This document shows positions 36,067 through 47,000 of a DNA stretch of 64,000 nt, piece by piece. Source of the stretch: Lepidodermella squamata (lineage: Eukaryota > Gastrotricha); contig JBLDXI010000055.1 in the NCBI GenBank assembly GCA_047495785.1, forward strand, positions 1,054,001 through 1,118,000. The letters are read 5' to 3'. A program made the translations under genes and the position numbers. Every line of letters starts with the position of its first letter. The first letter of the stretch is position 1. The notes beneath the pieces are model-generated. The model was given only the letters and a program-made list of their open reading frames with translations, had not been told where the DNA came from and did not search any database.

Positions 36067-38365
36067 CTAGAAGCCATCTGCTTCCAGAAGGGCACAATCG
36101 GTTGCGGCTGATGAAGAGGACTGCGACGATTTCGGTTCTGAGATTTCAGCCCCAGAGGCATCATCCAAGTCATCGGGCAGCCAACGTGGGCTCGAAGCGC
36201 CTTGGTTGGAGTTATAGTTGAACGAATCAAGCCCATTAGCCGCGTTATTGCTTTTACAGCCGAAGTCAAAGTCGTCCTAGATATTGACGGAAAAGTTTTG
36301 GCTATGATATTCTTGTTATCGATGGTTTTATACCTCAAATTCACTTGACTCCTCTTCATTTGATGTGCCATTAGTTGAGACTGAGAAGGCCTCTCCTTGA
36401 GCTTCGCTATTTGGGTTAGCAAGCATTTCTTCAGGAAATACACGGAGATCACAAATGTTCGGCTTAGTCTTATGTTGATCGAGGGCAAGTGGTGACTGAG
36501 CATAACTGTAGCCATTGGACGACATATAGCCGCTCTGCCCCGAATTGGCATCGCGCCAAGATTCCATGAAAGCATTCGCACTGGATGACATGTTTACCGC
36601 AAAATCGTTAGCATGATCGTTGCTCATATCAGGCACAACAAAGCCATTCGCATGGTTATTGCCAATGCTATTTCCAGAATAGTAAGGCTAAAAAAATACG
36701 ATAATGATTCACACTTGAGTTAGCAAATAATAAATACCGAATGATTTGGGTCATAGCCCGTTTGGCCCGAACTCGAGCAATCCCATGCTGCATAAGTGTT
36801 GTCATCTCGATTCATATCGCTGTTCTGACTACTAACGCGGTCATCGGTTTCGTTAGACTGCGAACTAGCCGAAAACACAAATCGCTGCGTGGCATAACCA
36901 TTGTTTGAAAAATGGTTCAATGGAAAGGCAGCTGAATACTGATTTTGACTTGAGCTGAAAGCTGAATCATTTTGAGGATGATGAAAACTTGACTGCGATG
37001 AATCTGTGCTAAACGGTGGCGATGAAACACTCGAAGTGCTCCCGGCGTTGGAAGGTGGGGGCGTCAAGATTGAATTTCCACCGTTCATAGCCGAAGAGCT
37101 AGATTCCCCAGTTAAACATGAGCGCAAGGAATCTGAGCGTGAAATAGATCCCAGTCCGTTAGCATGAAAGGTGAAATTTTGCAATCCAGATCGGCTGTCG
37201 GGCATGAACATCGGAAACTGAGGAGTGAATCCGGCCAATCCCATCTGCGTTGGAATCCACGATGCAGGAACGTGTATACTGCTACCTTCGTTCCAAGGAA
37301 TCGCCCGCACCGTGTTAGAAGCAGAATGAGCAGGGTTAGGACTAGCAATGGCCCTTCCATCGCTAATCATGGGTTTACTAGCAGCCGCAACAAAGTTAGC
37401 ATAGTCGACCTGGCCGTTAGCCCTGATTTACAATTATATGTCAATTTATCAAAGTAATAAGCATCTACTCACAGGAATTGCTGATAAATCTGAGCAAACG
37501 TGTTGCCGCTGTCGCCCGTCATTGCATTACTCAATGATTCCGTATTCGGTACTGGCAGTCGCATCAAGTTCGCCAGCGCCAATTGAGTTGGTACCTTGCC
37601 ACGAGAACGCCGATTGGTGTTGTTGCGAGGAGCGCTCGGCTCGATGCTAGGGTTCATAGAAATGTGGCCATTGGCACTAAGCGATTGAACCTGCTGTAAA
37701 TCAATGAACCCTTGCGCTATTGCAGGGCCAGACATAGATGGGTTGAGATTATTCGTCAGCAACTGCTGCGGATTTCCAAACATAGCCGTCCCATTTGTAG
37801 CTTTGTTAACTGACTTGTTGATTTTTTCAGGCGCGTTTGGCCCTCTCCCACGAGGACGGTAATGATAATCAGGATATTTTCGCCTACGAAATTTCAAAAT
37901 AAGCTGGGTCAGTAAAGTATTATAAAATAATTGTAATAGGTAACCGATGATCTTCGCTGGCTAGCTTAGCTTTCCGGTAATAAACATCTTGCTCCTCTTT
38001 GTTGAGCTTACGCCACACAGCGCCTAAACGTTTGCTCAGCTCCTTGTTCTGAAGTAGGGGAAACCGTTTGCGCATTTCAGTCCGATTTTCGTTGGAAAAT
38101 ATCATGAACGCGTTCATCGGGCGGGGAATACGCTTGGGCGAAGCCGCTTTCTTGGAAGGAGCGCATCGTGGAGCAGGCGTCGAAGCTTCGGTAAGAAGAA
38201 CACTATAGCTGTAAGCCAAGCGAAAGAAAAAATATTCAAACCAGACTGTTGATCAGATAAGTTTGTTCCGATATGAAATGCAGGTCCAGCAAAAGCAAGG
38301 GGCTGAAAACGCTTGACATCGCAATGTCCAATGTCATTAATAACACCTGCTTTTGTCTCTTCCAT
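36067..38365 (-). CDS. SOX-like HMG-box transcription factor
   Basis: Six exons (38242-38365, 37945-38185, 37473-37883, 36738-37422, 36334-36687, 36067-36276) give 674 residues. The HMG box spans about residues 60-130: RPMNAFMIFSNENRTEMRKR, ELSKRLGAVWRKL, KYPDYHYRPRGRGPN. RPMNAFM and YPDYHYRPR point to the SOX family, but the usual FMVW is FMIF. The rest is a long Ser/Asn/Gln-rich, probably trans-activating region ending in an acidic block (DDLDD) and ALLEADGF. Exon 2 is joined using an acceptor at CCGAAG, giving a 56-nt intron; other acceptors would need a 37-nt intron. The second HMG part is completed only by splicing exon 2 to exon 3. The subgroup is unresolved. Confidence 0.82.
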
Positions 38366-40313
38366 AGTGACAAAATCAAAATCAAACGCACTAGCATAAA
38401 TTGAAACTAATTATATGCCAGCATAATTCCCAGAAGTTATGCGTGCGAGTTACGCGTTAGCTTTACAGATCTACTGCAACATAGTTAACCATCTTGACGC
38501 TCTAAAAAACAGTTTTGATGTAAACTCAAGCGGAATGTTATACTTCTGTGAAACCATCGAGGTTAAAGTTATAAGCTCCAAATCTCGTTCATTTTTCTCA
38601 GCTTCAAAACCTTATAAAGTAAACGGAAGATGAGAAGCTGGGTGACACCTTAATAATAGTTCACTGAGTGAGAATTTTTAGATAAAAGGTATTCGATATA
38701 TTCGAAATAATTAACCGTGCTTGTGTTGATTCAAGATTGTTTGTCTCGATCACTCAGATTCGATTAAAGGTAATAGGTAACAGAAACTGTGAGCACACAT
38801 TATTTATTATCAGATAACTTGCAGATGATCAATTTTCAATTATGATTGACGGTACCGTGCCCTTCTCACACCTCATGCGCAGATGTTCACGATACACAAT
38901 TAATTGCTGGAGAGGAGATGATCATGATCTATCGACACGCGAAACGGATGACGGATGTACCTACAGCAGGTGCTAAGAATGTAGACTTAGCTTGTCGTAT
39001 GATTAGAGATCGGTGGCTCGGGGGCGAGCAAATAACATCATCCCCTCTTCTCACACAAGAAGAGTGCACAAGCCGTACATGAGAAAGGGACCCACGAAAC
39101 TTGACGTCCGCAGCAACCGCAACCCAAAGCCAGCGTTTTTTTGGCCCGCGCAAAATTTGGATTTTTTGTATCAAAAAATTTGTTTTTAATTATGAAATTT
39201 GTCTTTGATGATAAACATTATTTTACATTTTTTATATTTGAAGGAATTTTGTAATGTGACATACCACGTGACTTCAATACCGTCTTCTCTTCGCCAAAAA
39301 GAGGTGCAACTCACCACCACCTCACCTTGGCGCGCCTATCTGTGCCCGTAGGCTTGTCGAAGGCTTGTATCGAGCCTGTAGCATAATCGCCATCATCGTA
39401 ATCTTTATTTCACTTGTAGTATTGTAGAGTTCATGGCCTTTTCAGGTTGCGCCCTCCAGCCGTATCGCAAAGAATCTAAAAGTACACGTACACTCAGGCT
39501 TTCGAAAGGCTGAACAGGTGAAACGTACTTCCTGTTCGGTTTTAAGGTTTTGCTATATTTGAAAGAATTAGGTACTATTCGATTTGTTCCTTGCACTGGT
39601 CTTTTTTCTAATACGATTCCGTGATCCTTCTGGCTCTTAGGTCATTAGTCATGCTGTTTTTGTGTTGTTTCACTTATTTGCAATATTGCTTCAGAGTCAG
39701 ATAAGTCTTTTCGAAAATCTTGCCAATATTTTTCCATCATGATTAGGTTTGTTTCTATTGAAGTGATTAAATAGTCTATATTCAACAGTCAACCGCTTTC
39801 GGCAGCAATGTTTTCTTGCCAAATTGTTTAGTCTTCCGTCTTCTGGAGAACTTTTTCATATTTACAATGTTTCTCAATTAGGGTGGGTGTTATCAGGAGT
39901 TGATCTTAACGTGAGTATCGCATATTCCTCGTATGCCTATAAGCTATAACCAGTTTTCTGAAAAGTGGTGCTATTTGTATTGCTTCGAGGCCCGAGGCCG
40001 TCCGAAAATGTAGAAGTAGGTAAACGAAGAGTTCACAAAACCGAAAAGAATATTAGTAACTGATTCAAATCGCTCATCGTAAGAAGCTGTTCTGTCGCAT
40101 TTTCAACATTATTAACTTGGGTCGCAAAACCGAGTATTGGGAGCACCGTACTCTGTTCAGAGTCCGGATAACAGAAAAGTATTCATCAATTCGCTTGGTG
40201 TTGGTTTATGCGTCAATTTAACTCTTCGTTTGCTAGGAAATGGTTTTAGTGGATATTTTCTTGAATTTCGCTGTAATCACATAGGTTATACTTATCATTT
40301 GAGCTTAGTTGGC
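38366..40313. other. Divergent intergenic region between the SOX-like gene and centrin
   Basis: About 1.9 kb, no gene seen. Contains one GGCGCGCC site at 39329-39336. It should carry the promoters of both flanking genes. Confidence 0.45.
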
Positions 40314-41035
40314 ATGGCGTCTGGACCACAGAGGTTAGCTATTTCTGTCTCTATGATTACATTATATATTTTTTGTTTCGTAAAAGGAGAGACATGCTGG
40401 AAAAAAACCGGAAAAAGAAAAGGAGAGAGCTTGCTGAGGAAGAGAAACAAGAAATTCGCGAAGCTTTTGAATTGTTTGACACTGACAAAGATAATTTTCT
40501 TGACTACCATGAATTCAAAGTTGCTTTGCGAGCCCTGGGATTTGAAGTGAAGAAAGCGGATGTGCTCAAAATTTTGCACGACTATGATCGAGATGAGTCT
40601 GGAAAAATCAACTTTGATGACTTCAACGAAGTTTGTAAGTTGAGTATCCCGTGGCTGTTTATCGCTTATGCCAAAATGCTTTGTGATCCTAGTAACTGAC
40701 ATGATTTTGGATCGCAACCCGGAGGAGGAAATTGTCAAAGCATTTAAACTTTTTGACGACGACGGCACTGGCAGGATCAGTTTGAATAATTTACGTCGCG
40801 TAGCCAAGTAAGTTTATTGAATAGCTTTGAAATTCAGCTAATAGGCTAGCAATTTTCAGGGAACTAGGCGAAAATCTGAGCACGGAAGAACTGCGAAGTA
40901 TGCTCGATGAATTCGACAAAGACGGCGATGGAGAAAGTATGACCCTTATGATTAAATAAGAATGGTTTTGACAAATATGTTTTTGCAGTTAGTCAAGAAG
41001 AATTCATCTCGATAATGACTGGCGAGAGTTGGTAG
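40314..41035 (+). CDS. Centrin (caltractin), four EF-hand centriole protein
   Basis: Five exons (40314-40333, 40387-40634, 40693-40807, 40860-40936, 40989-41035) give 168 residues, the normal centrin length. After the basic lead [18 protein letters not shown] come four EF-hands: [42 protein letters not shown] and [14 protein letters not shown]. Loops 1 and 4 keep the acidic residue at position 12; loop 2 has Asp and loop 3 has Asn there. Centrins bind calcium and act at centrioles and basal bodies, and in vertebrates also in nucleotide-excision repair and mRNA export complexes. The C-terminus is TGESW in place of the more usual aliphatic or aromatic tail. First of four same-strand genes. Confidence 0.93.
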
Positions 41036-41220
41036 CGATCCCATCCATCAAACAACTCTCAGGCTTTCCACATAATTCCAGTCGATTTTAATCACTGACT
41101 CGTTCTGATCTTTTGCACTAAGAATGCACTCTCCGATCTTTCGTTTCAGTTTTCAGCTCATTTTTGTTACGAAGAAATGTGTTTTCATTAATTCTTTCAT
41201 TTATTCTAGATACAATTTAA

Positions 41221-42081
41221 ATGAGTTCTATAGAAGAGCTGACCAAGTTAGATTTGTATCAACTCCTTGGGGTAACACCAGATGCTTCGGACAAGGATAT
41301 CACTAGAGCTTATAGGAAAGCCGCATTGAAATGCCATCCGGACAAAAACCCCGATAAAAAAGCTCACGAAGAATTCCAGCGTCTTGGAAAAATTTTGGAT
41401 CTTCTTTGCGATCCAGCGAAGAGAACGGCTTATGATCAAACATGGAAGGCGAAAAAAGCGGCAGCTGAAAGAGTAAGGCAGTTAGATTCTAAGCGCCGCA
41501 AACTTCGGGATGATTTGGAGGAAAGGGAGAGAGCTGCGGCCGATAAACTTAATGGAAAAACTTCGTCGGGAACGCTTTCGGAGAAAGAGCGAATCGAACT
41601 TCTGCGGGAAGAAAGTCGTAGGTTATTGGAAGCTGAAAGGATGGCGAGTTTGAACAAGCACATCGCACTCAATCGTCATGTCAAGGCAAAATGGAATGCT
41701 AGTCATGCAGAGCACGCCAGCTACAGCGAGGCCGAGCTGTCCAAAATGTTCAGTAAATATGGTCATATTGTGAGAATAAAGTTGGTCGGTCGGTCGTCAG
41801 CAATCATCGAGTTCGCGTCTAGAGACTCTGCATTGCATAGCATGCGCGAGTTGGGTCATGTTGAGAACCCTTTGGATCTAGATCTCCTGGACGACATCGA
41901 CGATAATTCGGAAATTTCTGAGCCAGCGGAGAAAAAAGACCCGATTTCAACTCAAAAGCGACCCCTGCAACATACTACTACCCCTGCCCCAACACAGTCT
42001 TTTTCGGATTTCGAGGCTGAAACTCTGCAGCGGTTAATGGCAGCTGCTGCTGCGAAAAAGAAAGCAGATGCGGCTACGTGA
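41221..42081 (+). CDS. DNAJC17: DNAJC17-type J-domain and RRM protein
   Basis: A single exon of 286 residues. The J domain fills residues 8-75 with LDLYQLLGV, AYRKAALKCHPDKNPDKK (HPD at 39-41) and AYDQTWKAKKAAAERV. A charged helical middle (SKRRKLRDDLEERERAA; EERIELLREESRRLLE-like) follows, then an RRM-like fold (YSEAELSKMFSKYGHIV; RSSAIIEFASRDSALHSM). This order is that of DNAJC17/Cwf23, an HSP70 co-chaperone tied to the spliceosome. An acceptor-like TTCTAG ends at 41209, 11 nt before the ATG. It lies 185 nt after the centrin stop and 145 nt before LYRM7. Confidence 0.92.
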   Translation: MSSIEELTKLDLYQLLGVTPDASDKDITRAYRKAALKCHPDKNPDKKAHEEFQRLGKILDLLCDPAKRTAYDQTWKAKKAAAERVRQLDSKRRKLRDDLEERERAAADKLNGKTSSGTLSEKERIELLREESRRLLEAERMASLNKHIALNRHVKAKWNASHAEHASYSEAELSKMFSKYGHIVRIKLVGRSSAIIEFASRDSALHSMRELGHVENPLDLDLLDDIDDNSEISEPAEKKDPISTQKRPLQHTTTPAPTQSFSDFEAETLQRLMAAAAAKKKADAAT

Positions 42082-42153
42082 TAATCAAGTCAGGAAATAT
42101 TTGTTTGTTTTTTTACAACTTTGGTTTTCCACTGAATCTACCGGTTTTCTTTC

Positions 42154-42181
42154 AATAAATTGTTCGCTCTCCTAATTCTAG
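42154..42181 (+). promoter_or_regulatory. Operon-type junction: polyadenylation signal followed by acceptor-like AG
   Basis: AATAAA at 42154-42159 is followed within 22 nt by a pyrimidine-rich tract ending in TTCTAG (AG at 42180-42181), and LYRM7 begins 45 nt later. This order is what 3' end formation coupled to spliced-leader trans-splicing leaves between operon genes. Confidence 0.55.
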
Positions 42182-42226
42182 TTTTGCTCCAAAAAACCTA
42201 TAACTCGTGTGTAGAACAAGTCCAAA

Positions 42227-42700
42227 ATGAGGAGTAACTGTAATTTGATTTTTTCGGAAGGTTTTATCTTTTAATTGCTCAATCGTGGCTTCAGCTGCTT
42301 TCCGGAAGGAAGTTTTGGCCGCCTACGCGCGTCTGAACCGAGTTTCTCGGCAGGTTTTTGGTGAAGACAAAGAAACTTACAATTGTATGGCTTCATTCTT
42401 GATTATTTTAACTTGTCCAAATGGTGATATTCTAGTTTTCAGGAAGAAGCTCGGACAGGATTTCAGAGCTAACAAGGAGAAGAAATTGACGGAAAAGGAA
42501 GCTAACGACGTGAGTAAATTTTTTTTCCATCTTTCCATAATTTCAACTGAAATTATTTTTAGCTATTGAAAGCCGCTCGGGAAATTGAGACGATCATCAA
42601 GGCATATATTATTCCAGTGAAAGCTACCGAGCGCGGGACGTATAAACTGAACATTAAGCCGGATCATCTTCGAGGCGAAAATCCTCCACTATCGGATTGA
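42227..42700 (+). CDS. LYRM7: LYRM7/MZM1, complex III (Rieske) assembly factor
   Basis: Four exons (42227-42233, 42295-42384, 42436-42509, 42563-42700) give 102 residues. The start is a seven-base exon, ATGAGGA, spliced over 61 nt to CTGCTTTCC; this gives an ATG start, whereas the contiguous frame would need GTG. The product reads LAAYARLNRVSRQVFGED (LYR-type motif region), FRKKLGQDFRANK and TYKLNIKPDHLRGENPP, matching LYRM7. LYRM7 is a matrix chaperone that holds the Rieske iron-sulphur protein before its insertion into complex III. The second intron is 51 nt and open in frame, but its removal restores family spacing. The stop is 5 nt before the next gene's ATG. Confidence 0.87.
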
Positions 42701-42705
42701 TTGCA

Positions 42706-43407
42706 ATGCTAACTTCTATTCAAAGTCGACTGGGCGAGTTCCAGTTTGTCCTGGCTAGTGCGTCACCTCGCCGCTTGAAACTTCTCGAAGAGTTAGCTGG
42801 CTTTAAAGACAATATAATTGTGATACCCTCAAAATTCAGCGAAAATTTGGATCAGAAATCATTTGCAAACAGTGCAGACTATGCAATCGCAACTTCGCTA
42901 GAAAAGGCACTGGAAGTTGCGGGAAGATCGTCACCCGAGTTATCTGTTCGTCACATCATTATTTCGGCCGATACGGTTGTTGAGTGCGATGGCAAGATTT
43001 TGGAAAAACCGGCAAATTCAGCAGAGTCTCACGCTATGATAAAAATGTTGAGCGGCCGAAGCCATTTCGTCCACACCGGTGTTACCCTCGGATTTTTCGA
43101 CCCCTCATTTCTAGAAAATTACGACGGAAAGGGAGCGGTGAGAGCCGTTGAATTACGGGGACAGAACAACCGGCTGCTGCATACGCTTACTTTCAGCGTT
43201 ACGACACGGGTTGAATTTTGTCAGCTCAGTGACGATATAATTTCTGGCTATGTCGCAACTGGCGAGGGATTAGACAAAGCTGGCAGCTACGGCATTCAGG
43301 GCGTTGGCAGCACGCTGATAGATTCTATTCAAGGCGATTTTTATAACGTTGTCGGCTTACCTTTGACTCGTTTGTGCCAAGAGATTTATCGCACGCTTCG
43401 AAAATAA
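42706..43407 (+). CDS. Maf/ASMTL-type nucleoside triphosphate pyrophosphatase
   Basis: A single exon of 233 residues with the Maf signatures in order: VLASASPRRLKLLEEL near the N-terminus, IISADTVVECDGKILEKP, MIKMLSGRSHFVHTGV, KAGSYGIQG, and GDFYNVVGLPL near the end. These enzymes hydrolyse modified or canonical nucleoside triphosphates to monophosphates (house-cleaning), and the fold forms the N-terminal half of ASMTL. There is no C-terminal methyltransferase domain, so this is the stand-alone form. The first ATG (42706) lies 5 nt after the LYRM7 stop, sequence TGATTGCAATG, so it must be expressed from a shared or directly trans-spliced transcript. AATAAA overlaps its stop codon. Confidence 0.92.
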   Translation: MLTSIQSRLGEFQFVLASASPRRLKLLEELAGFKDNIIVIPSKFSENLDQKSFANSADYAIATSLEKALEVAGRSSPELSVRHIIISADTVVECDGKILEKPANSAESHAMIKMLSGRSHFVHTGVTLGFFDPSFLENYDGKGAVRAVELRGQNNRLLHTLTFSVTTRVEFCQLSDDIISGYVATGEGLDKAGSYGIQGVGSTLIDSIQGDFYNVVGLPLTRLCQEIYRTLRK

Positions 43408-43413
43408 AATAAA
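43403..43413 (+). terminator. Overlapping polyadenylation signals at the end of the Maf gene
   Basis: Two AATAAA copies in tandem, the first overlapping the TAA stop codon at 43405-43407. Confidence 0.55.
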
Positions 43414-44013
43414 TTGTTCATTCGAGTTTTCTTCCGTTTTATTTCCGTTTCATCTTTCCGCAGTAAAACAAAGATAAGGGCACTTGGTAGCCAATTTTAT
43501 ATAAGGAATTTAAAATTTAGTAGGTTACTTCATTTTTTTTCATGTTATAATGAAGCTATATTAACAACAGTTTTGTCAGATCATTCGTCTTCCTTGCGAT
43601 TGATAGTGAAAAAAGTAATTCCATTTGCTCTGAGCTAGGCAATAACAACGGTTATATTATAGCGTTATAGTGCATTTAGCGTAGATTTTGCTGTGCTTTC
43701 GGACTACAATCAGGTTCATGCGAGAAACTGAAAAGATTTCATCAACATATTATAAGCTAACGCGTTCATGGTACGATTTGGCTTGACAGCTCAGCTTTTA
43801 CCTTTATAATGTTTTAGAATTTAGTGTCAAAATAATTATCGAGCAACCATTTGCTTTGTCATGTCTTTACAAAAGTTGCAATAAAAATTATGTACAGCCT
43901 CTCAAGGATGACTGAGTCGGTCGATAAAAAAATTAGAAAAATCTTTGATTTTCATAGCAAAGCATGTTCGCTGGCAAAATTACAAGGACTGAAAACAGGA
44001 TATGTATTAAATG
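43408..44013. other. Convergent 3' flank between the Maf gene and EVA-1
   Basis: 606 nt of AT-rich sequence, no gene seen. Confidence 0.5.
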
Positions 44014-47000
44014 CTATTGAAACCATCTAACTGATAGACGAGGAGTGTAGGTGTAGTTTCGATTGGGGGCGTTGTTCGGCAGCGAACCAGCACCGGCCTG
44101 CGATCCAACAGAGGCAGATCCTAACGAAGACGTCATGGTTTGTTGCTGCGATAAAAACGGCTGTTGCTGTTGCTGTTGATGCGACGAGTAACCATGATGC
44201 GATTGCTGCGCCTGTGATGGCACCAGCAACGGCCGGTTGGCTTGCATGGCAGTTGCTGAGGCCGGAGCGGCGTACAAGGACGGGTTGAGAACGCCAGGGG
44301 GTGGCGCCACCGTCGTTTGAGCACACATCGCCGCCATTGCTTGCATCGACTGTTGCTGCTGTGATTGGCCGTGATGGCCGTGTTGAACGCCATTCGACGT
44401 CACAGCAGTGGATTGAAGGGCAGCGGCTAACATTCGTTGTTGTTGCTGCTGTTGTTGCTGTTGAGTAGGCTGTTGCTGCTGGGTAGGCTGCTGTTGGGGG
44501 TCCTGCTGAACACCCGACGTTGGTCGCGTTGGTGGGTTGTTCGTTGTCTGAGAGGCGGTCGATCGAACGAGTACGGCCGGTCGACCTGCGAACATTTCGC
44601 ATTGCAGCCCCACAGACCGCCTGGGTGGGTGATAACGAGCGGCGCGAAGCCTACATGACAGCCGGATGAGCAAGACAGCCGCACCCAGCAGCAGACCAAC
44701 GCAGACGCCTAAAGCGGCAGTCGCGATAACAGGGTACGGATTCCCTAAAACAGAAAAACATGTTATTAGATTTCAATTACCGATCAATTTTAGGCTTCAG
44801 CTAAATCAAAGCTTCTAAAGGATCGACGATTCTTCCGCCTTAGTGTTTGAATATTATTATTTGAACGTCCAGATTTATCTAAAATTAAAAACGAACTTTG
44901 GATGTAGTCGAGTGCGAATAGCCAATCAGAGAATAATCGGAAGACGGATGACGGCTGATCGATGACCGACGACGACAACACTTGACTGGGCGGCGGTGGC
45001 GACGACGTTGGCGATGACGGTGATCGTGACGAACGTGAAGTTGTTGTCGGCTGGCGACGCTGCGAACCCCCGCCCGATGCGACTGCAGTGATAATCGACG
45101 AAGTAGGAACGGACGATGGCGAAGCACGGCCGTTGCTTACCGACTTCGTGGACGCCCGGTTCGGCTGAACGGGCGGAAAAGAGTTAAATGGCTGTTCGGC
45201 CGACGACTCTTCGTCCGGCTCTTCGTCGTCTTCGTCTACAACAAAAAAACAATAATTGAAATGAAGATTATTCAAAATTACAGAATATCGTGAATGAACA
45301 TGTGTGGCAAAGTACTAAGCAGGCGCGTAAAGGGAATTTTCAGTCAAATAACTGACAGGACTAGCCCCGTTGTCGTTAGCTGGCCGTGTTCGCTGGCGAT
45401 GACAGCCGGCCGCTAATGAAGACGCGCTGCGTGATGAAGTTACTAATAGCCTCATGATCGCCAGTCGACTAGCCGACGCGCGCGCTACTAAAGTGGCCGT
45501 GAGTTAGAGACCAAATAATCGTGAAATTTGGCAACTACGAGCACGAATCAACACACCAGCTTTTGGCATCAAGTTATTACATGCGCAATACATGAAAATA
45601 TCGATGAGCAACGAAGACGGCGAGAGGACGAGGGAGAGAAGTTAAATTAAATTGTGCGGGACGGATGATAACGAAACAGTGAGAATAGAAGTTGAGGCAT
45701 CAAAATCGATAGTGAGGCATTGTTGAAGGCGTTTGAACGCTGCCTCTCGAGTATCATCAAAACTAAGGCGCCACATTGTCGCCGCGCATTTTATTCTTGG
45801 CGCATGTAATGATGAGCGCGCGAATTCGATTTATTGCCAGCGCGCCAATATACTACTTCATCGCGCTGAACAACAATAATAACAGGAGCGATGAAATGTT
45901 TTCTTCATCCTGGAGCCGTAAACAAAAATGCTACGAAAAATACTTGTAGAGCAGCTTTATTGCGCGCTTCGATTGCCACTAGACGGCAATGAAATCTTAG
46001 CAGCGGCCACACGTTGCCAGGCTGTAAAAGTTTCCACTTCTCTAGTGCATGAGAAAAGCGCACCCGGCGTGATAATGTGGGAAAGTGATAACATGATGGT
46101 GATATAGCCGAAAACACGTGTAATAGATACGTCTGCTTGTATATTGTAAATTTTCGATGCGCTTCAATTGTTTATCATAGGCAACGGGCGGCTCGTACCA
46201 TACCAAACTTTAGTATTGCTAAAGGTGTTCTACAGCTATTTTGCGATTTATATACCTGGGTAAACATAAATCGCAAGATGAAGATCGGTTATTAATCGCG
46301 CGATCAGGAGACGGGCTATACAATGAAGCGAGGGAGAACGGAATAATAACGCGATTCTAGTAAATCAAAATAATAGTTACTATATAATCAGAAAGTCTGA
46401 TGAACATATTTTACGAAGTAATAGCAAAAGCCGCAAAAACAAAAACAATCATTCTGTTCTACGGCCGAGTTGGCTAAACAAAAAAGATGCGTACTGCGCT
46501 ATAAGCGGAAAGGCACTCGCCGTCTCGTAAACTTGGCCCAGAATTGCCTACGACAGGAGCGGAAATGAGGCACAAATTTCTATCGCGCTACGTAGAATAA
46601 TGCCAAAACAATGAGGTCAGATTTGGCTATTTTCGATCTGGTAAGATATTTTCGAATACTACACGCGAAAGAAATGTCCCTATTAGACGTGATAGGGAAG
46701 ATAAAATACGCTAGGGGAGGTGACGGAAAAGCGTTGGTATAGAGACAATGCATCGCCCGGCATTTTCGATTCATAACATTTCCAGACGAGACAATATAAT
46801 GCAGTTCTTTAATGTTTTTACTGTAAAACATATATTTTGGGAGCGGCGAACATATTTTCACGCTATGCTATTATTATCCTCATAGAATAGTAGTGACAAA
46901 ATCCTCTTCATCGCCGACCATCGCCCATTACTATAATTTATCGGCAGAGCTTCGAGCATTAAACACAACAAAAACAACACGGCCCCACAAAACATTGACG

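Noticed and set aside
38187-38250. 37-nt intron for the SOX-like gene using the TTACAG acceptor and a GTCTGG donor
   Set aside because: Shorter than every other intron here and needs a poor donor; the CCGAAG acceptor gives 56 nt and keeps frame.
42285-42569. LYRM7 frame starting at GTG
   Set aside because: A seven-base ATG exon at 42227-42233 spliced to 42295 gives a normal start and the expected family N-terminus; the GTG lies in the intron.
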